Below are positions 9,641 through 20,733 of a DNA stretch of 64,000 bases, one piece after another. Source of the stretch: Pseudocercospora fijiensis CIRAD86 (lineage: Eukaryota > Ascomycota > Dothideomycetes > Mycosphaerellales > Mycosphaerellaceae). A model generated the notes under the pieces. It saw only the letters and a list, made by a program, of their open reading frames with translations, had not been told where the DNA came from and did no database searches. The stretch covers positions 3,894,273-3,958,272 of the forward strand of contig NW_006921533.1 in NCBI RefSeq assembly GCF_000340215.1, read 5' to 3'. Within the stretch, counting starts at the first letter, position 1. Each line of letters begins with the position of its first letter. The translations under genes and the position numbers were made by a program.

Positions 9641-12600
9641 TTCTCCTCGATTTGTCTATATTTCGCTTCGAAGTCGTCTAGCGCGGAGGTATCCGCGATA
9701 TAGTCTAGGGGTTCCTACGTAGGTTTATAGTATCCGCTCTATTTTACGAGTGCTTCTCGCCCGCGGCCTTACTTCTTTTTTCGGGCATATAGGATTTCTT
9801 CGACCTACTACTCTTTATACGTCTCGATTAAGATAGGGTCCGGCTATTCGTCGTCGGTTACCTACCCTAGAAGGGGGTCCTAGCTCGCAAGTCTTAGAAG
9901 GTCGGTATAGAATACCGGGTAAATATTGCTAGGTATTCCCGAGAGTTGTACTAAGACAGGCGATAATACCTCTTCTACCGTATACTTAGCGTGCTTCGAG
10001 TCGAGGCTCTTCTTTAGTCTGCCGGTCTAGTAATTCCTTAGGTCGAGCTAGACCTTGTCTCCGATACGATATACTAGCGCTAGAGTTCTAGTCTTGTTCG
10101 CGATATCCTCTTATTTCTATACGGCTTCCGCTATCTATACTTAGTACAGATCTAAGATCTGCTTAATCTTATTTACGAACTCCTCTACCCGTTTCGCCGC
10201 GGTTAGCTATCTATCGATAGCGGAGTCCTCCTCTAACGTAACGGGGGAGGTAGATTTATAACCGTAAGTCGCGAAGAAAGAGCTTATTCCTAACCCCGCT
10301 TAGTGTCTCCCGTTAAACGCTAGTTCTACCGTAGGAAGCTATTAGTTCCAATCGGACTGTATCTAGTTAATATAGTTCTATAGGTAAGCTTATACGTCCT
10401 AGTTTGCGCGCTCCGGACCTCCGTCGGTTTATAGGTAGTAGGCGGAGCTTAACCTCTGCTTTACGCCGAGCAGTCGATATATCTCCCTCTAGAAAGTGCT
10501 CGTCTAATTCGTACCTCTATCGCTAGTAATAGTACGAGGAAGTCCGTAATACCTAACCTAGTATTTTAGGAACAAAACCGCGCATTCCTCTACTTTTATA
10601 GAGGGAGTACCGATAAGGGCGATCTATTTGCTTAGGCGGTCTTTAATTACCTATAGATACCGGTTCCTATCTAACTCCGGTAGGTTAGTTATAAAGTCTA
10701 TCGAGATTTCCTAGAAGAAACGGTCGGGTACCGGTAGGGGTTTTAGGAGGCCGTGTTTGTATTCCCTCTATACCTTATTACGTTTATAATAGTTGCAGTT
10801 CCGTAGGAATTGCCGTACCTGCTTCGACTATAGCGGCTAGTAAAAGTCGCGACCTAGTATAGAAGCAGTAGAATCCCGGCCGGGATAGCCGTAGAGCGGC
10901 GAGTCGTAGATCGACTAGATAATCTTCGTACGTAGTATATCCTACTATAGTTCCTCGGCCCCTATATCTTTATATTCGGTTTCCGTCGTCGCTAGGGCTT
11001 CTAGAACCTAGAGCTTGCCGCGGTAGCGAAGGAACCCCTTAGGGTCTATTATATAATCCCCGATCTAAATTTTTGCTTTAATTTCCGGTTATAATGTTCT
11101 GCCTCCCTTACGGATTTTTCGTACTACCGTCTAGTATACCGTATCTTTCTCGATAATACTCTTCTATATATCGTTTATCTCTAGGTCCTAGAATAGTTTA
11201 GCGCTTTCCGGCGAAGGCTACGCGGGCTCTGTTTCGTTCGCGAGTAGGGATAACGGGATCGCCTTCGTTATACGCGGGAAGCTACGGATAGTAGTACTAG
11301 AAATCTAGACGTTTTCCGGCTAGTTTAGAGAGAGGTCCGGTTCTAAGAATCTCCGGAACCTCGAAAGCTTATCGTCTTAGCCTAACGTATCTTATTCTCT
11401 CCTTAATAAGGTATCCGGTAGGATAGCTTCGATTCCCGGCCGGTAGACTAAGGTAAACTAGTACTTCGCTAGTTCTTCCTACTATCGGATCTGTCTTTCG
11501 GATAGCTAGCGCTTTACTATAAAGTATTCTAGGTTCTTATAGTCCGTCTAAATCGTAAAGGGGCTATATAATTTTAGCTCGGAGTCCTAAAACTTAATAC
11601 TAGATACGACTGCGAGCATTTCCTTATCGTAGATATCGTAATTAATCTCCGCCTTGTTTAGTTTCTTCGAAAAGAAGCCTACCGGTCGGCGGACTCCCGC
11701 CTTTTCTTAGATAAGGGCGCCCCTAATCGCGAACCCGCTATAATCCGTCTTAAGGAAGATAGAGAGGGACGGGTTCTACTAGGCAAGTACCGGGGCGCGG
11801 CAGAATTTGTCCTTTAGCGTCTCGAACGCTTTATCCTATTCTTCTCCCTAAGCGAACAGGGTTCCCTTACTAGTAAGCGTAGTTAATAGCGCGGAGATCT
11901 TAGAATAGTTCGGTACGAATATGCGGTAGTAGTTCGTAAATCCTAAGAAACGACGAACTTCCTTTTAGGTCTTAGGTGCTACCTATTTTCGTACGGCTTC
12001 TATCTTTTCGGGGTCGGCTAACACTCCTCCTCCGTTAGCGTAGACGATAAACCCTAGGTACTTAATCTTTTTCTAGGCGAATTCGCTCTTTTTAATATCG
12101 AGGTAAAGGCCTCCGTCCTAAAGCTTCTTAAGTACTGCTCTTACCTTACGGAAATAGTCTTCCCTCGACCCGCTCGAGTAGATAACTACGTCGTCTATAT
12201 ATACCGACGCGAAGTCGTCTAGATACTCCTATAGGAGAGTGTTAATATACCGTTAAAATATAGCCGGGGCTCCGGACAAACTAAACGGGCATACTAGCTA
12301 TTCGAACGAGCCTAGCCTCGTCCGGAAGGCCGTCTTATACTCGTATCCTTTTGCTATTCTAATCTTATAAAAGGCCGAGACTACGTTAACCTTAGTTAAC
12401 TACCGGGCCTCCGTTAGGTTCCTTATAGTGTCTAGGATTAGTAGGAAGGGGTATCTGTCTTACTTCGTTAGAGCGTTAAGCGCCCTATAGTCGTAGTAGA
12501 ACCGCAGTCCTCCCCCGGGCTTCTTAACGAATAGTATAGGCGCCGCCGCTTCGGAGTTCGCCGGTCTTATAAACCCCTTCTTTAGGAGCTCGTCTAGCGA

Positions 12601-14621
12601 CTTCCGCAAGACTAAGAGTTCTTGTTTCGATATACTATAGAGCGGACCCTAAGGGAGTTAAGGCTAGGATCCGTCTAGTTTCTCCTAGAGTTCTATCGTA
12701 TAGTCGATACTAGGGCGATAGGGCGCTAACTTATCGGCTTCCCTTTAACAAAATAGCGCGGCTATATCGCGAACCTCTAGGAGTAGCTTCTTTTTTAGCT
12801 CCTCGATCGTCGGGTATTCCTTCGTCTTTAGGGCCTTTTTAATATCCTCGGCAATTGTCGCGGCAAGTAGGCTTCTTACGGCGTTAATCGTAGCGATATT
12901 CCCGTTCGTATCGACCTCGCGGTAATAGCGCCCTTCTTTAATCTAATACCGAGCCCTCCCGTAGTAGTACTATCGTTTTTTAGGCGTAGTCCGGACCTTA
13001 TTATATATCTTCTATAGGTTCCCTAGGATAAGGGGAAAAGCTAATCCCGGTACGACGTAAGCGTATACCGTCTATTAGAATCCGTTAATTTCTATCCGGA
13101 AGGCGACGACTCCTACAATTTTCGCGTCTTATATTGCCGTAGACGCTCCTTTTACTTCTCGGGACTTACGGCTAATATAGCTAAGTCCGAGGCCTTTAGC
13201 TAGGCCTGTATTAATTATAGCGTAATACTAGCATCCTTCGTCGATAAGAGTAGAAGTTCCGACGTTATTTTCGAGGACTATATCGGTATATATAAGATTC
13301 CCGTTTATGTCCTTTTTAACTTCTTCCTATTTCTTTACCCGTACTCTATCTACTCCCGACTCCTAACTACGAGTAGAAGTTACTCTTTTCCCGAGTCGGA
13401 ACTGCTTAAGTCCGACTATTCTTCTATATCCTCTAGAATAGGTTATACGGAGGCGATACTAATCTTAGTAGGCTAAGCCGGCGGGGCGTACGGGCAATCT
13501 CGAATATAGTATCCGCTCGCTCCGTAGCGGAAGTAGAGTCTTTTCTCCTTACGCTTCTCTCTTTCTATAGAGTCGACCTATTTAGCCCTAGGTTTCCCCG
13601 CTGTCGATTGTTAGGCTCCGCGGTTCTTTCTACGGGAAGCGTTAGTTTAAGCGGGATTTATAACTACGTCTCTATTAGAGTCGACCTTTAGGTTCGCCGT
13701 AGGGGCTATATAGGGGGGAATAACGACCGTAGGACTCGCTACTTCTTTCTTCCTTTCTTACTAGCGTTTCGTAGCTTATTTAAACTAATCTGTCGACTCG
13801 AGGTTCGTTATAATCCGCTCGACCTCCTCCGTATAGAGATAGTAATCTTTAATCTTTAGTACGGCGGTAGTATAGGTCTTAGCCGCGTTCGAGAAGGTGT
13901 TCTTTAAATAACCAATTTTCGTATCGTCTGTCTAACGGTCTCCGCCTACGCTTAGTAGGAGGCCGTCGAATTCTAGCTAGTAGTCGTACTAAGGTTGTCC
14001 TTAAGAGTGCCTTAGGGCTTAGAGTTGCTCTAGCGCCTTTATAGCTTCGTTACTATCCGCGAAGACGTCCTCGAGTTACTAGAAGAAAGCTTCGGGGTCC
14101 TTTCCTTTCGTAAGGCTTCCTCTTTCCTAGAAGTAGCGTATCCTAGCGCGTTCCTTTACCAGCAGGGTATCGTATACAGTGTCCTAGTAGTAATCTTCGG
14201 AGAGCTTTAGTTTTAGCCCGGAACGAACTCGGTACGAACTCCTTAGTCGTAGTAGGTAGTCCCGGAACGACTCGGCTTTCCTATCCTACGATAGTAGTTT
14301 CTACTCGCGGGATGCCGTTATATTTTAGCCGGAAGCCGAGAGAGTTTCTAGTAGTCCCTTTAGGATCTCGTTCGTAGACTAGTCTCGTACTAAACTAGCT
14401 TCGGGAGGCCCGGGCTAGCGAGACGCTTCCGCTTATTAGAGCGCGGAACGAGTAGCCTATAGCTAGGCTTCTATCGTCTACTATCTAGTATAGAGACTCT
14501 CGAAGGCACGATAAATCTCGTCCCTAGTTATCTCTAGTACGGTAGAGGCAGCGTTCCCCTAGCTATCTTGCTCGGGTTCCTAATAAACCTTAGCGTTTCC
14601 TATATTAAAGATCGAACCTAA

Positions 14622-14808
14622 TATTACGGGTAAGCAACGCGTACGCAGATGCTAGATATAAGACTTAATAGGTTCGATAAAGAGCTAAGTCTATCTACGT
14701 AAATCCGAATAGTTTTGTATAGTACGCTAAGCGCTAAGTAGTAGGTTAGAGTCGCGCAGGCCGAATGCCTAAGGCTAGCGCTTTCTACCTAAGGCGTAGC
14801 CCTTTACA
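14622..14808 (-). repeat. Chromovirus LTR, right copy (5' LTR of the minus-strand element)
   Basis: The partner of 8094-8280, also 187 bp. It is followed directly by the AATAT target duplication (14809-14813), beyond which the MULE sequence resumes. Confidence 0.92.
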
Positions 14809-14813
14809 AATAT

Positions 14814-16450
14814 ACTAGCGGTAGAGCTAAGTACGCAGGTAAAGCTAGTCGCTTACTAAGGCCTTTATTAATGCCCTATTACGGTCGTAGATAACGAGGC
14901 AAGGCTCTTCTACGCCGTATTCCGATAGCAACTCCTATATATAGCTAATAGCTACTAAATACTGTTTAGTAGCCTATCTAGGTATAAACATAAGCGCTAA
15001 AGGGAAGGTCTAGTTGAATTGATTAAGTAAGGCGATTACAAGTAGCGGTATACTATAATCGTTAGTCTTGTAGGTGCAATCTATAACTATAATATCCGGA
15101 CAATTCTTATAGATATTAATTATCTTAGGGTACGAGAAATATAGCTATTCTAGCCGTCGCTTACCGCTTAGTCTAGTGCCGACGGCCTTCCGTACAAAGT
15201 AGTTCTATTATAGGAGGTCCTCGATCGTTTTATCTACTACTAACTTGCTAGCGAGTCTTAATTTCTTAGCCTTTTGCTAGGTATTTAAGATGTCTTGTAA
15301 AGTAGCTAGTACGACTACTAAATTCAGCCCTCTGCTCGAGAAACGAGCCTTAATAGCCGTCTTAATCTGTCGATTAGAAGCACTAGCGGCTCGTAGATTA
15401 AGTATCTCTTAGACAATCTCGGTAGTACGGTAACGCCGTCGGTAGTTAGCTAATACTATTAGATTAACTACTAGATAGTTATAGTTATTGCTATTAAACG
15501 TAACGGTCTATTAGCTATTATTAGGGTTAGTCGAGTCCTTAGCAGTTATCGTTATAGACTAAGGGCAATCGTATAACTTCGAGCGGCCTTTACGCTGCTT
15601 TACTATTAGATTAAGACGCCTTCGCTCTTCTAATTTGTCTCTCTTAGCCTATCGAACAGTAGGTATTAAATACCTAGTATAGCGGCGCTAGAAGGTCTAT
15701 AGAATATAGTCTATATTAAGTCGGTTACCTTGCTTCTTCGTCTTAAACCCCTTCTCTAAAGCGAACGTTTCTATATATTCTTTAGCATTAATAATACTAT
15801 TAAACACCTAGTTTTCGGGGTTCTCGATAGTTGCGTATACTCTAGGTTTATAGGCCTTAGCTTCTAACTCGCTCTAGTTACTATATTCGTCGTTGTTACT
15901 AAAGTTATAGACTAGTTAAGAAGGAGTCTCGATTTCTAAAGGAGGTTGTTCTTACTAACTAACCCCGCTAGCACCGCCTTTACTACCGCCTTTACTACCG
16001 CCGTTACTACTACTACTATATTCTTTACTATTATTACTGCTTAGCGGCAATAACAGCGGCGGCAACCTCTCGCTACGTACGCCGCGTAGTATAAAACGAA
16101 TAGTAGTATAGCCTGCCTCGTACTACGCTAGCAAATTATTAAGAAACGGTAGTATTAGGTTTAGTGTCTTAAAACTATTATCTAGCTTACTAGTTAACTA
16201 GGTATCGAGACTATCGTATCTAGCCTTATACTCGAAGCTAACATACCGCTAGTAATACGAGCGCTCGCTTTCCGCTATATCTTCTTAGAAATCTAAGAGA
16301 AACTGCTTTAAATAGCGCCGATTAATACTATAGAAGTATTCGTAGCCTTCTATATCCTTAGGTCTACATACTGTCTCGATCTACAATCTAAGGCCTCCGA
16401 GGTTACCTAGCTTCGGCTCTTATACCGGCCGCAGCCTCTTACCACACATC
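14814..16450 (-). pseudogene. MULE transposase, N-terminal and catalytic part, RIP-degraded
   Basis: Minus-strand reading gives the conserved MULE DDE core: PDIIVIDCTYKTN then YSIPLLVIALLNQFN with a TAG in place of the next Trp, then TFPLALMFIPR; about 170 bp on comes ELLSEYGVEEPCLVIYDRNRAL. These match the first and second catalytic Asp regions of MULE transposases. Coding upstream (toward 16.4 kb) is too altered to name. The Gypsy-A insertion splits the gene between the second Asp and the Glu region. Confidence 0.75.
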
Positions 16451-16495
16451 TCTTGAAACTAGCGCTTTCTTAGATTATACAGCTTAGGAGACAGA

Positions 16496-16520
16496 GCGGC
16501 GGCGGCGGCGGCGGCGGCCT
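16496..16520. repeat. (CGG)n microsatellite inside the MULE right end
   Basis: About eight tandem CGG units occur within roughly 250 bp of the right terminus. The surrounding 16440-16740 still has normal CpA/TpG, including GCGACAGTGAGGTG-like repeats, unlike the MULE body. Confidence 0.85.
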
Positions 16521-16698
16521 CGGTTTGCAGCTGCGCAGAAGGGCTCAACAATATAGCCAATATTAGGTACAAAAGGGCGGCGACAGAATGGCGACAGTGA
16601 GGTGTATACAATAGCGACAGTGAGGTGGAAAATGGCTATCTAGCGGTGGAGGAGATGACTAACAAATTTGCCTTAGGCCTCCTCCGCGATCGGATCAC

Positions 16699-16741
16699 TG
16701 ATTTATGAATAGCCGGGGCTGATTTACGAATAGTCGCGCCC
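16699..16741 (-). repeat. MULE terminal inverted repeat, right
   Basis: Exact reverse complement of 6614-6656 over 43 bp. It is followed by the second copy of GTTGAGAAG at 16742-16750, then 57 bp of leader before the DUF4604 start codon. Confidence 0.95.
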
Positions 16742-16807
16742 GTTGAGAAGTTGTGCTGCGCTGCGCTTTGGCTTCAATAGACAACGTTATTACCTTCGTC
16801 GAGGATC

Positions 16808-17320
16808 ATGTCTGACAAGATTAAGTCGAAGGATCTGAGCTACGACTCGTCATTGCCACCATTTCTGCAACGTCTCCATGAGCAAAAGGCCGGACGTGGC
16901 GACACTGATCGCCACGAGCGACCCATCGCTCGTGCGAAAAGAACCAAAAATCCAGACGATGATGATGGTCCCACTGTCGTAGACGACAGCGGAGAGACCG
17001 TGTCCAAAGCGCAACTCGAGGAGATGTCCCAGGAAGCCGCAAACGAAGTACAAGACACGTCAAGCATCAAAGGAGAGCTCGATCCTAGCACAGAGCCAAA
17101 GGCATCTGGAGCTCTTCCGGACAGCAATGCGAGCACTCGACGCACCGAGGCCAGTGTTACAGACGGCACGGCACAGAAGAAGCGCAAGGCTGCGAAGGTG
17201 ATCGGCAACGACGAGGAAGCTGGTGGTGCGGCCGCGCAGGACTCCATGAGAACAACGGCAAAGAAAGTCAAGAAGGCAAAGCCAGTCAAGCTTACATTCG
17301 AGGATGATGAGGAAGGTTGA
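16808..17320 (+). CDS. DUF4604-domain protein, 170 aa
   Basis: A single-exon gene. The N-terminus (DLSYDSSLPPFLQRLHEQKAG) and the motif PTVVDDSGETVSKAQLEEM match the conserved fungal DUF4604 family, related to human KIAA1143. The middle is low complexity (Ser, Glu, Lys), followed by a Lys-rich nuclear-type stretch (QKKRKAAK, KKVKKAKPVKL) and an acidic end (TFEDDEEG). The function is not established; a nuclear location is inferred. The ATG lies only 67 bp from the MULE terminus, so most of the original upstream region has been displaced by 10 kb and now sits next to RPS29. The coding sequence itself shows no RIP damage. Confidence 0.85.
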   Translation: MSDKIKSKDLSYDSSLPPFLQRLHEQKAGRGDTDRHERPIARAKRTKNPDDDDGPTVVDDSGETVSKAQLEEMSQEAANEVQDTSSIKGELDPSTEPKASGALPDSNASTRRTEASVTDGTAQKKRKAAKVIGNDEEAGGAAAQDSMRTTAKKVKKAKPVKLTFEDDEEG

Positions 17321-18591
17321 GCAGTGGCAGGACGGCCTCTTCCCACGACAACCAACGAAGCACACAACAGCGCAGCTACGTCGCACGACCCAGTGATATT
17401 AACCTATACCTCGATCCACTCGAATAGCACTTCGGATCTTCAATGAGGGACTCGAGCTCTCGGTAAGTCGTTTCGTAAATCATTCTTCGCATGATGATCT
17501 CTAAATATTGGAGCTGTCCTACAAAACCATGAGGACACACCTTTACCGTATACGCAAAAGATCTGACAACTACGAAAAACACATATTTCACCTCAGACGT
17601 CTGACAGCAGACCGACCCTGGCTGACTCGATGCAGGACCTCCGTCAAGTGCCGCAACATCATCTTCAGGCCTTCATGTTTGCTTGAATAGTGATCAGTGC
17701 AGAACGTCATCATATCCGAAGAGCGCTCTAGACTTCCAGATATTGCATGAGTTATCTGCACAGATCTGTTTCCGCGGGACTCACCAGTACATGAAGCTTC
17801 AGCAATGGACCGGCACTCGAGAATCGGCGAACTACTCAAACACCCTCAACGTGTCATACATCACATTCGGTTCATTTAGACACAGTCAACTCTGGCCATG
17901 ATATCTCGTACATGAAGCTCACGATGCAGCCTCCGAATCGGCCTTCCAATGAGTTCCGTCTCTACCATTCCGTCTGGAAAGCTCAGCACGTGGCAAGCCT
18001 CTGCAAATCTGTCTCACACAGGCCGAATCCAGCTCTATCTGAGTAAGTATGTCAATCAATCAATGATTTGTCTCGCGACAGCGCAAGATCGATCACTCCA
18101 CAATTTTGATGATCTTCAGCGCCTCGAAGATGGGGCGTCGCCAGCAGTTTCCCGTAAGCTGGGGAGCGAATTTATGATTCTGTCTAAAAGTAAATACACA
18201 TACACAAGCAGGTGTACATCGGTCTTCGTTGGATGCTCATCATGAGCTAAATACTCAGATTGTCCACACCGCCGGCATCTGAGTAATAAGCTCTAGCGCA
18301 GACGAACTGAGCACCCCGCCAAGCCAATGTCTTTTATTGGACTACAGGCGGTCTCAGTCCCTCGCCCCATGTGCTGACGTATGCGCAAGACGTCCTTCGT
18401 TCCGCCTTCAAGGCTATCATTTCCAGCTTTGTAAGAGAAGTAGAAGCTGAGGTTAACAGCTGATCAGTCATGTAGTATTCTTAGGGCGTGATCAGACCCC
18501 CTTCGCTTTGAAAGTGTTTATATAGGTATCTTCTCTTTCTCCAAATTATTGTTCATTACGGCTGTGCCATCAATTGCAAAGAAAACTCAAT
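17321..18591. other. Intergenic region between DUF4604 and the AMP-binding gene
   Basis: This 1.27 kb should hold the DUF4604 terminator and the promoter of the downstream gene. Only short unremarkable frames (about 60-100 codons) are present, none recognisable. A TATA-like TTATATAGGTA occurs near 18519-18529, about 65 bp before the next start codon. Confidence 0.5.
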
Positions 18592-20388
18592 ATGCAAAGA
18601 GACATGCTCAAGGAACGACTCGCAGACATTGAGAGCGAACCAGTCCAAATCAAGGCATCCATATTCGCGTACATTCAGAACGGCCTGAAGACGAACCCCG
18701 ATGGAGCAGCGGTCGTTAGCACATTCCAAGCTTATGATCACCTGGCAGATCTGACGGAAATATCGCGAAGCTCGGCAGATAGCAGCATGGCAAATGGCAG
18801 TCCGGGTTGTCTGGTATGGACCTACAAGCAACTACACGCCGCATCTCTGAAGGTCTGTACTGGATTGATGGCTCTTGGCGTTGAGCCAGGCATGAGAGTC
18901 GTTACCTTGGTTCCGAATCGTGTCGAGTGGCAACTCGTGTTGTGGACGATGAGTCTGCTTCGGGTCACTTTGTCTTCGCTGGATCCTGGCGCAACGACCA
19001 AGCCACGCCGTGCAGAGCTCCTAAATTTCATGTCCCAGATCCAACCAGATGTAATCATTGTTGCGGACTCCGAAAGTGCCAATGCTGTCGAAGAAGCTCT
19101 GAAGAGCCAGGGAAGCAGATCGCCTAAAGCCAAGATCCAACTCGATGGCATTCCCAACTCGCCGTGGATATCTCTGCCCGAGCTAGTTCAAAGTGGTGCC
19201 AGCCATCCAATCGACACTCAAAAACTCGAGTCTTCTGCTTTGGAAGCCGACCCCGACCGTCCAGCCCTTATAATGTTCACGTCAGGTACGTCCTCCGGTA
19301 ACCCCAAAGGCTGTCCTCGCCACGTTGGATCGATTTGTCACGTACTAGAAACTCAGGATTGGGGACCACGACGCTTCACCTCATCTTCACGAGCACTCGC
19401 CGCCACAGCAAATTTCCGAATCATCGCCCCAACGATTCACCTCGCCCTCTGGAAGATGGGTGGAGCGGCAATTCTACCTGATCCAAGCCAAGGCATGAAA
19501 GGCTGGATCTCAGCAATTGAAACTCACCGCGTAACCTTTATGCTTTTCATTCCAGCTCTCCTCCACGCTTTGGTCGCACACCCGGATTTCGCCACATCAG
19601 ACATGTCAAGCGTCGAAGACATAATGCAAGGCGGCGATATGATAACCCGCGATCTCCTCATAAAAACTCAAACCGCATTCCCCCATGCCAAACTCGCAGT
19701 AGGTCACGGCATGACCGAAGGCGGCGGAGTCTTCTCTTGGGTATGGTGGGACAAGAAACCAGACCAACTTCCCTACTTCGCCGACTCAATCGCTCCTTTG
19801 GGAAAAATTGCTCCAGGCGCTCGTCTTCGAATCCGTGACCCCGAAGCGGGAAAAGTTTTGAGAAGGAATGAACCAGGTGAACTTTGTGTGCGATGTGAAA
19901 GTAACGTGAGACATTATCTGAATCATATCAATGAGGATACTTCATTCTACACTGACGATGAAGGACTACGATGGTTCAGAACCGGCGACCTCGCCATAAT
20001 CAATGGTCACGGAGTTTTTTACATCCTGGGCAGGATCAAGGATATAATCAAAAGATCTGGAATTCCAATCACGCCTGCAGCTTTGGAAAGTTGCATTGAG
20101 AAATTCACTGGCTCATATACTTCCGTCTTAGCTTGGCCAGATGAAGTTTTGGGACAAGTTCCTGTGGCTGTCGTCAAGGATTTGGAGGGGAGCGGGAAGA
20201 GTGAGGAGGATGTGAAGAAGGAGGTTGTAGAGAAGTTTGGCGAGGAATATGCTTTGGGGCATGTGGTGGGATTGGAGCAGTTGGGGTTGGAAAGTTTTCC
20301 TCTTAATGCTACGGGCAAGATTATGAAGACTGAGCTGGTGCCGAGTTTGAAAGAGTATATGGCGAGAGAGGGAAAGCCTTCTTCGTAA
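18592..20388 (+). CDS. Stand-alone AMP-binding enzyme (ANL superfamily acyl-CoA synthetase-like), 598 aa
   Basis: A single exon from ATG at 18592; the frame upstream has no ATG. ANL motifs appear in order: phosphate-binding MFTSGTSSGNPKGC near residue 230, HGMTEGGG near 373, WFRTGDLAIINGHG near 462-474, GRIKDIIKRSGIPITP near 480-495, and the C-terminal NATGKIMK with the catalytic Lys near 576. Enzymes of this family adenylate a carboxylate with ATP and usually pass it to CoA. There is no carrier or thioester-reductase domain, so it is not an NRPS-like reductase, and no clear SKL peroxisomal signal (it ends KPSS). The residues between motifs match fungal acyl/aryl-CoA ligases in length only; the substrate cannot be read from sequence. 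It sits alone among housekeeping genes. Confidence 0.88.
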   Translation: MQRDMLKERLADIESEPVQIKASIFAYIQNGLKTNPDGAAVVSTFQAYDHLADLTEISRSSADSSMANGSPGCLVWTYKQLHAASLKVCTGLMALGVEPGMRVVTLVPNRVEWQLVLWTMSLLRVTLSSLDPGATTKPRRAELLNFMSQIQPDVIIVADSESANAVEEALKSQGSRSPKAKIQLDGIPNSPWISLPELVQSGASHPIDTQKLESSALEADPDRPALIMFTSGTSSGNPKGCPRHVGSICHVLETQDWGPRRFTSSSRALAATANFRIIAPTIHLALWKMGGAAILPDPSQGMKGWISAIETHRVTFMLFIPALLHALVAHPDFATSDMSSVEDIMQGGDMITRDLLIKTQTAFPHAKLAVGHGMTEGGGVFSWVWWDKKPDQLPYFADSIAPLGKIAPGARLRIRDPEAGKVLRRNEPGELCVRCESNVRHYLNHINEDTSFYTDDEGLRWFRTGDLAIINGHGVFYILGRIKDIIKRSGIPITPAALESCIEKFTGSYTSVLAWPDEVLGQVPVAVVKDLEGSGKSEEDVKKEVVEKFGEEYALGHVVGLEQLGLESFPLNATGKIMKTELVPSLKEYMAREGKPSS

Positions 20389-20733
20389 TGATCCGCGTAG
20401 TCGAGCTCTACCCGAATGGCGATGCTACGTAGTCGGAACCGCAGTCTCTCCGTTTCTCGATAGCGCGACCACGCGGTCCGCGTCGCTTTTGTAGCCTGTT
20501 ACGCTAAGCTGGAGTTGAGAGGCGCAGGTAAGAGTAATTATAAAGCTCTTCATCTCTCGTCTATTGACTGCTTAGGCGGAGCAATCAGACTCCGCCTTAC
20601 CATAGTGCCGTGCATTTCAACTCGATGATGTGGCCTGGAGGATAATCTAACACCTAGGAGCTAAATGGAGCCAATATCCCGGGACGCCTTCGCTAAAAGT
20701 TCATGGAAGTATATGCAAGATGCTTCCTTCTCA
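20389..20733. other. Convergent intergenic region
   Basis: This 345 bp lies between the stop of the AMP-binding gene (plus) and the stop of RPC4 (minus) and should hold both terminators. I see no gene or RNA structure here. Confidence 0.5.

Larger units (their letters stand above)
8094..14808 (-). mobile_element. Ty3/Gypsy chromovirus (Gypsy-A) inserted in the MULE transposase, RIP-degraded
   Basis: The element is 6715 bp with 187-bp LTRs and an AATAT duplication, transcribed on the minus strand. In element order I can read: a gag zinc knuckle near 13498-13545 (pattern ...RYGASGYYIRDCP, first Cys positions RIP-changed); reverse transcriptase near 12.0-12.55 kb ([24 protein letters not shown] near 12170-12203); RNase H further on; integrase near 10.4-10.9 kb (RLSK-IALIGTPSIKVEE near 10575-10645); a chromodomain near 9690-9800 (VEEILYARKKK, EALVK); and a purine-rich tract just inside the 3' LTR (complement of 8281-8310). 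The gag-PR-RT-RH-IN-chromodomain order marks a chromovirus. Every domain has TAG/TAA codons in former Trp/Gln positions, so it is dead. Confidence 0.9.
6614..16741 (-). mobile_element. RIP-inactivated Mutator-like (MULE) DNA transposon carrying a nested chromovirus
   Basis: Perfect 43-bp inverted termini (6614-6656 and 16699-16741) are bracketed by a 9-bp direct repeat. Without the nested retroelement (8094-14808) and its 5-bp duplication the MULE is about 3.4 kb, which is reasonable for a fungal MULE. Interrupted transposase coding lies on the minus strand: a first-Asp region reading PDIIVIDCTYKTN near 15062-15097, a second-Asp region VIYDRNRAL near 14871-14894, and a degraded third region beyond the nested element near 7721-7748. 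Frames carry many TAG/TAA codons of RIP type. The termini are much less mutated than the body. Confidence 0.9.

Noticed and set aside
14622..14808. Solo LTR
   Set aside because: Its partner at 8094-8280, matching 5-bp target duplications and internal pol domains show a complete two-LTR element.
18574..18591. Longer start for the AMP-binding enzyme
   Set aside because: The upstream codon at 18574 is TTG, not ATG; the first in-frame ATG is 18592.
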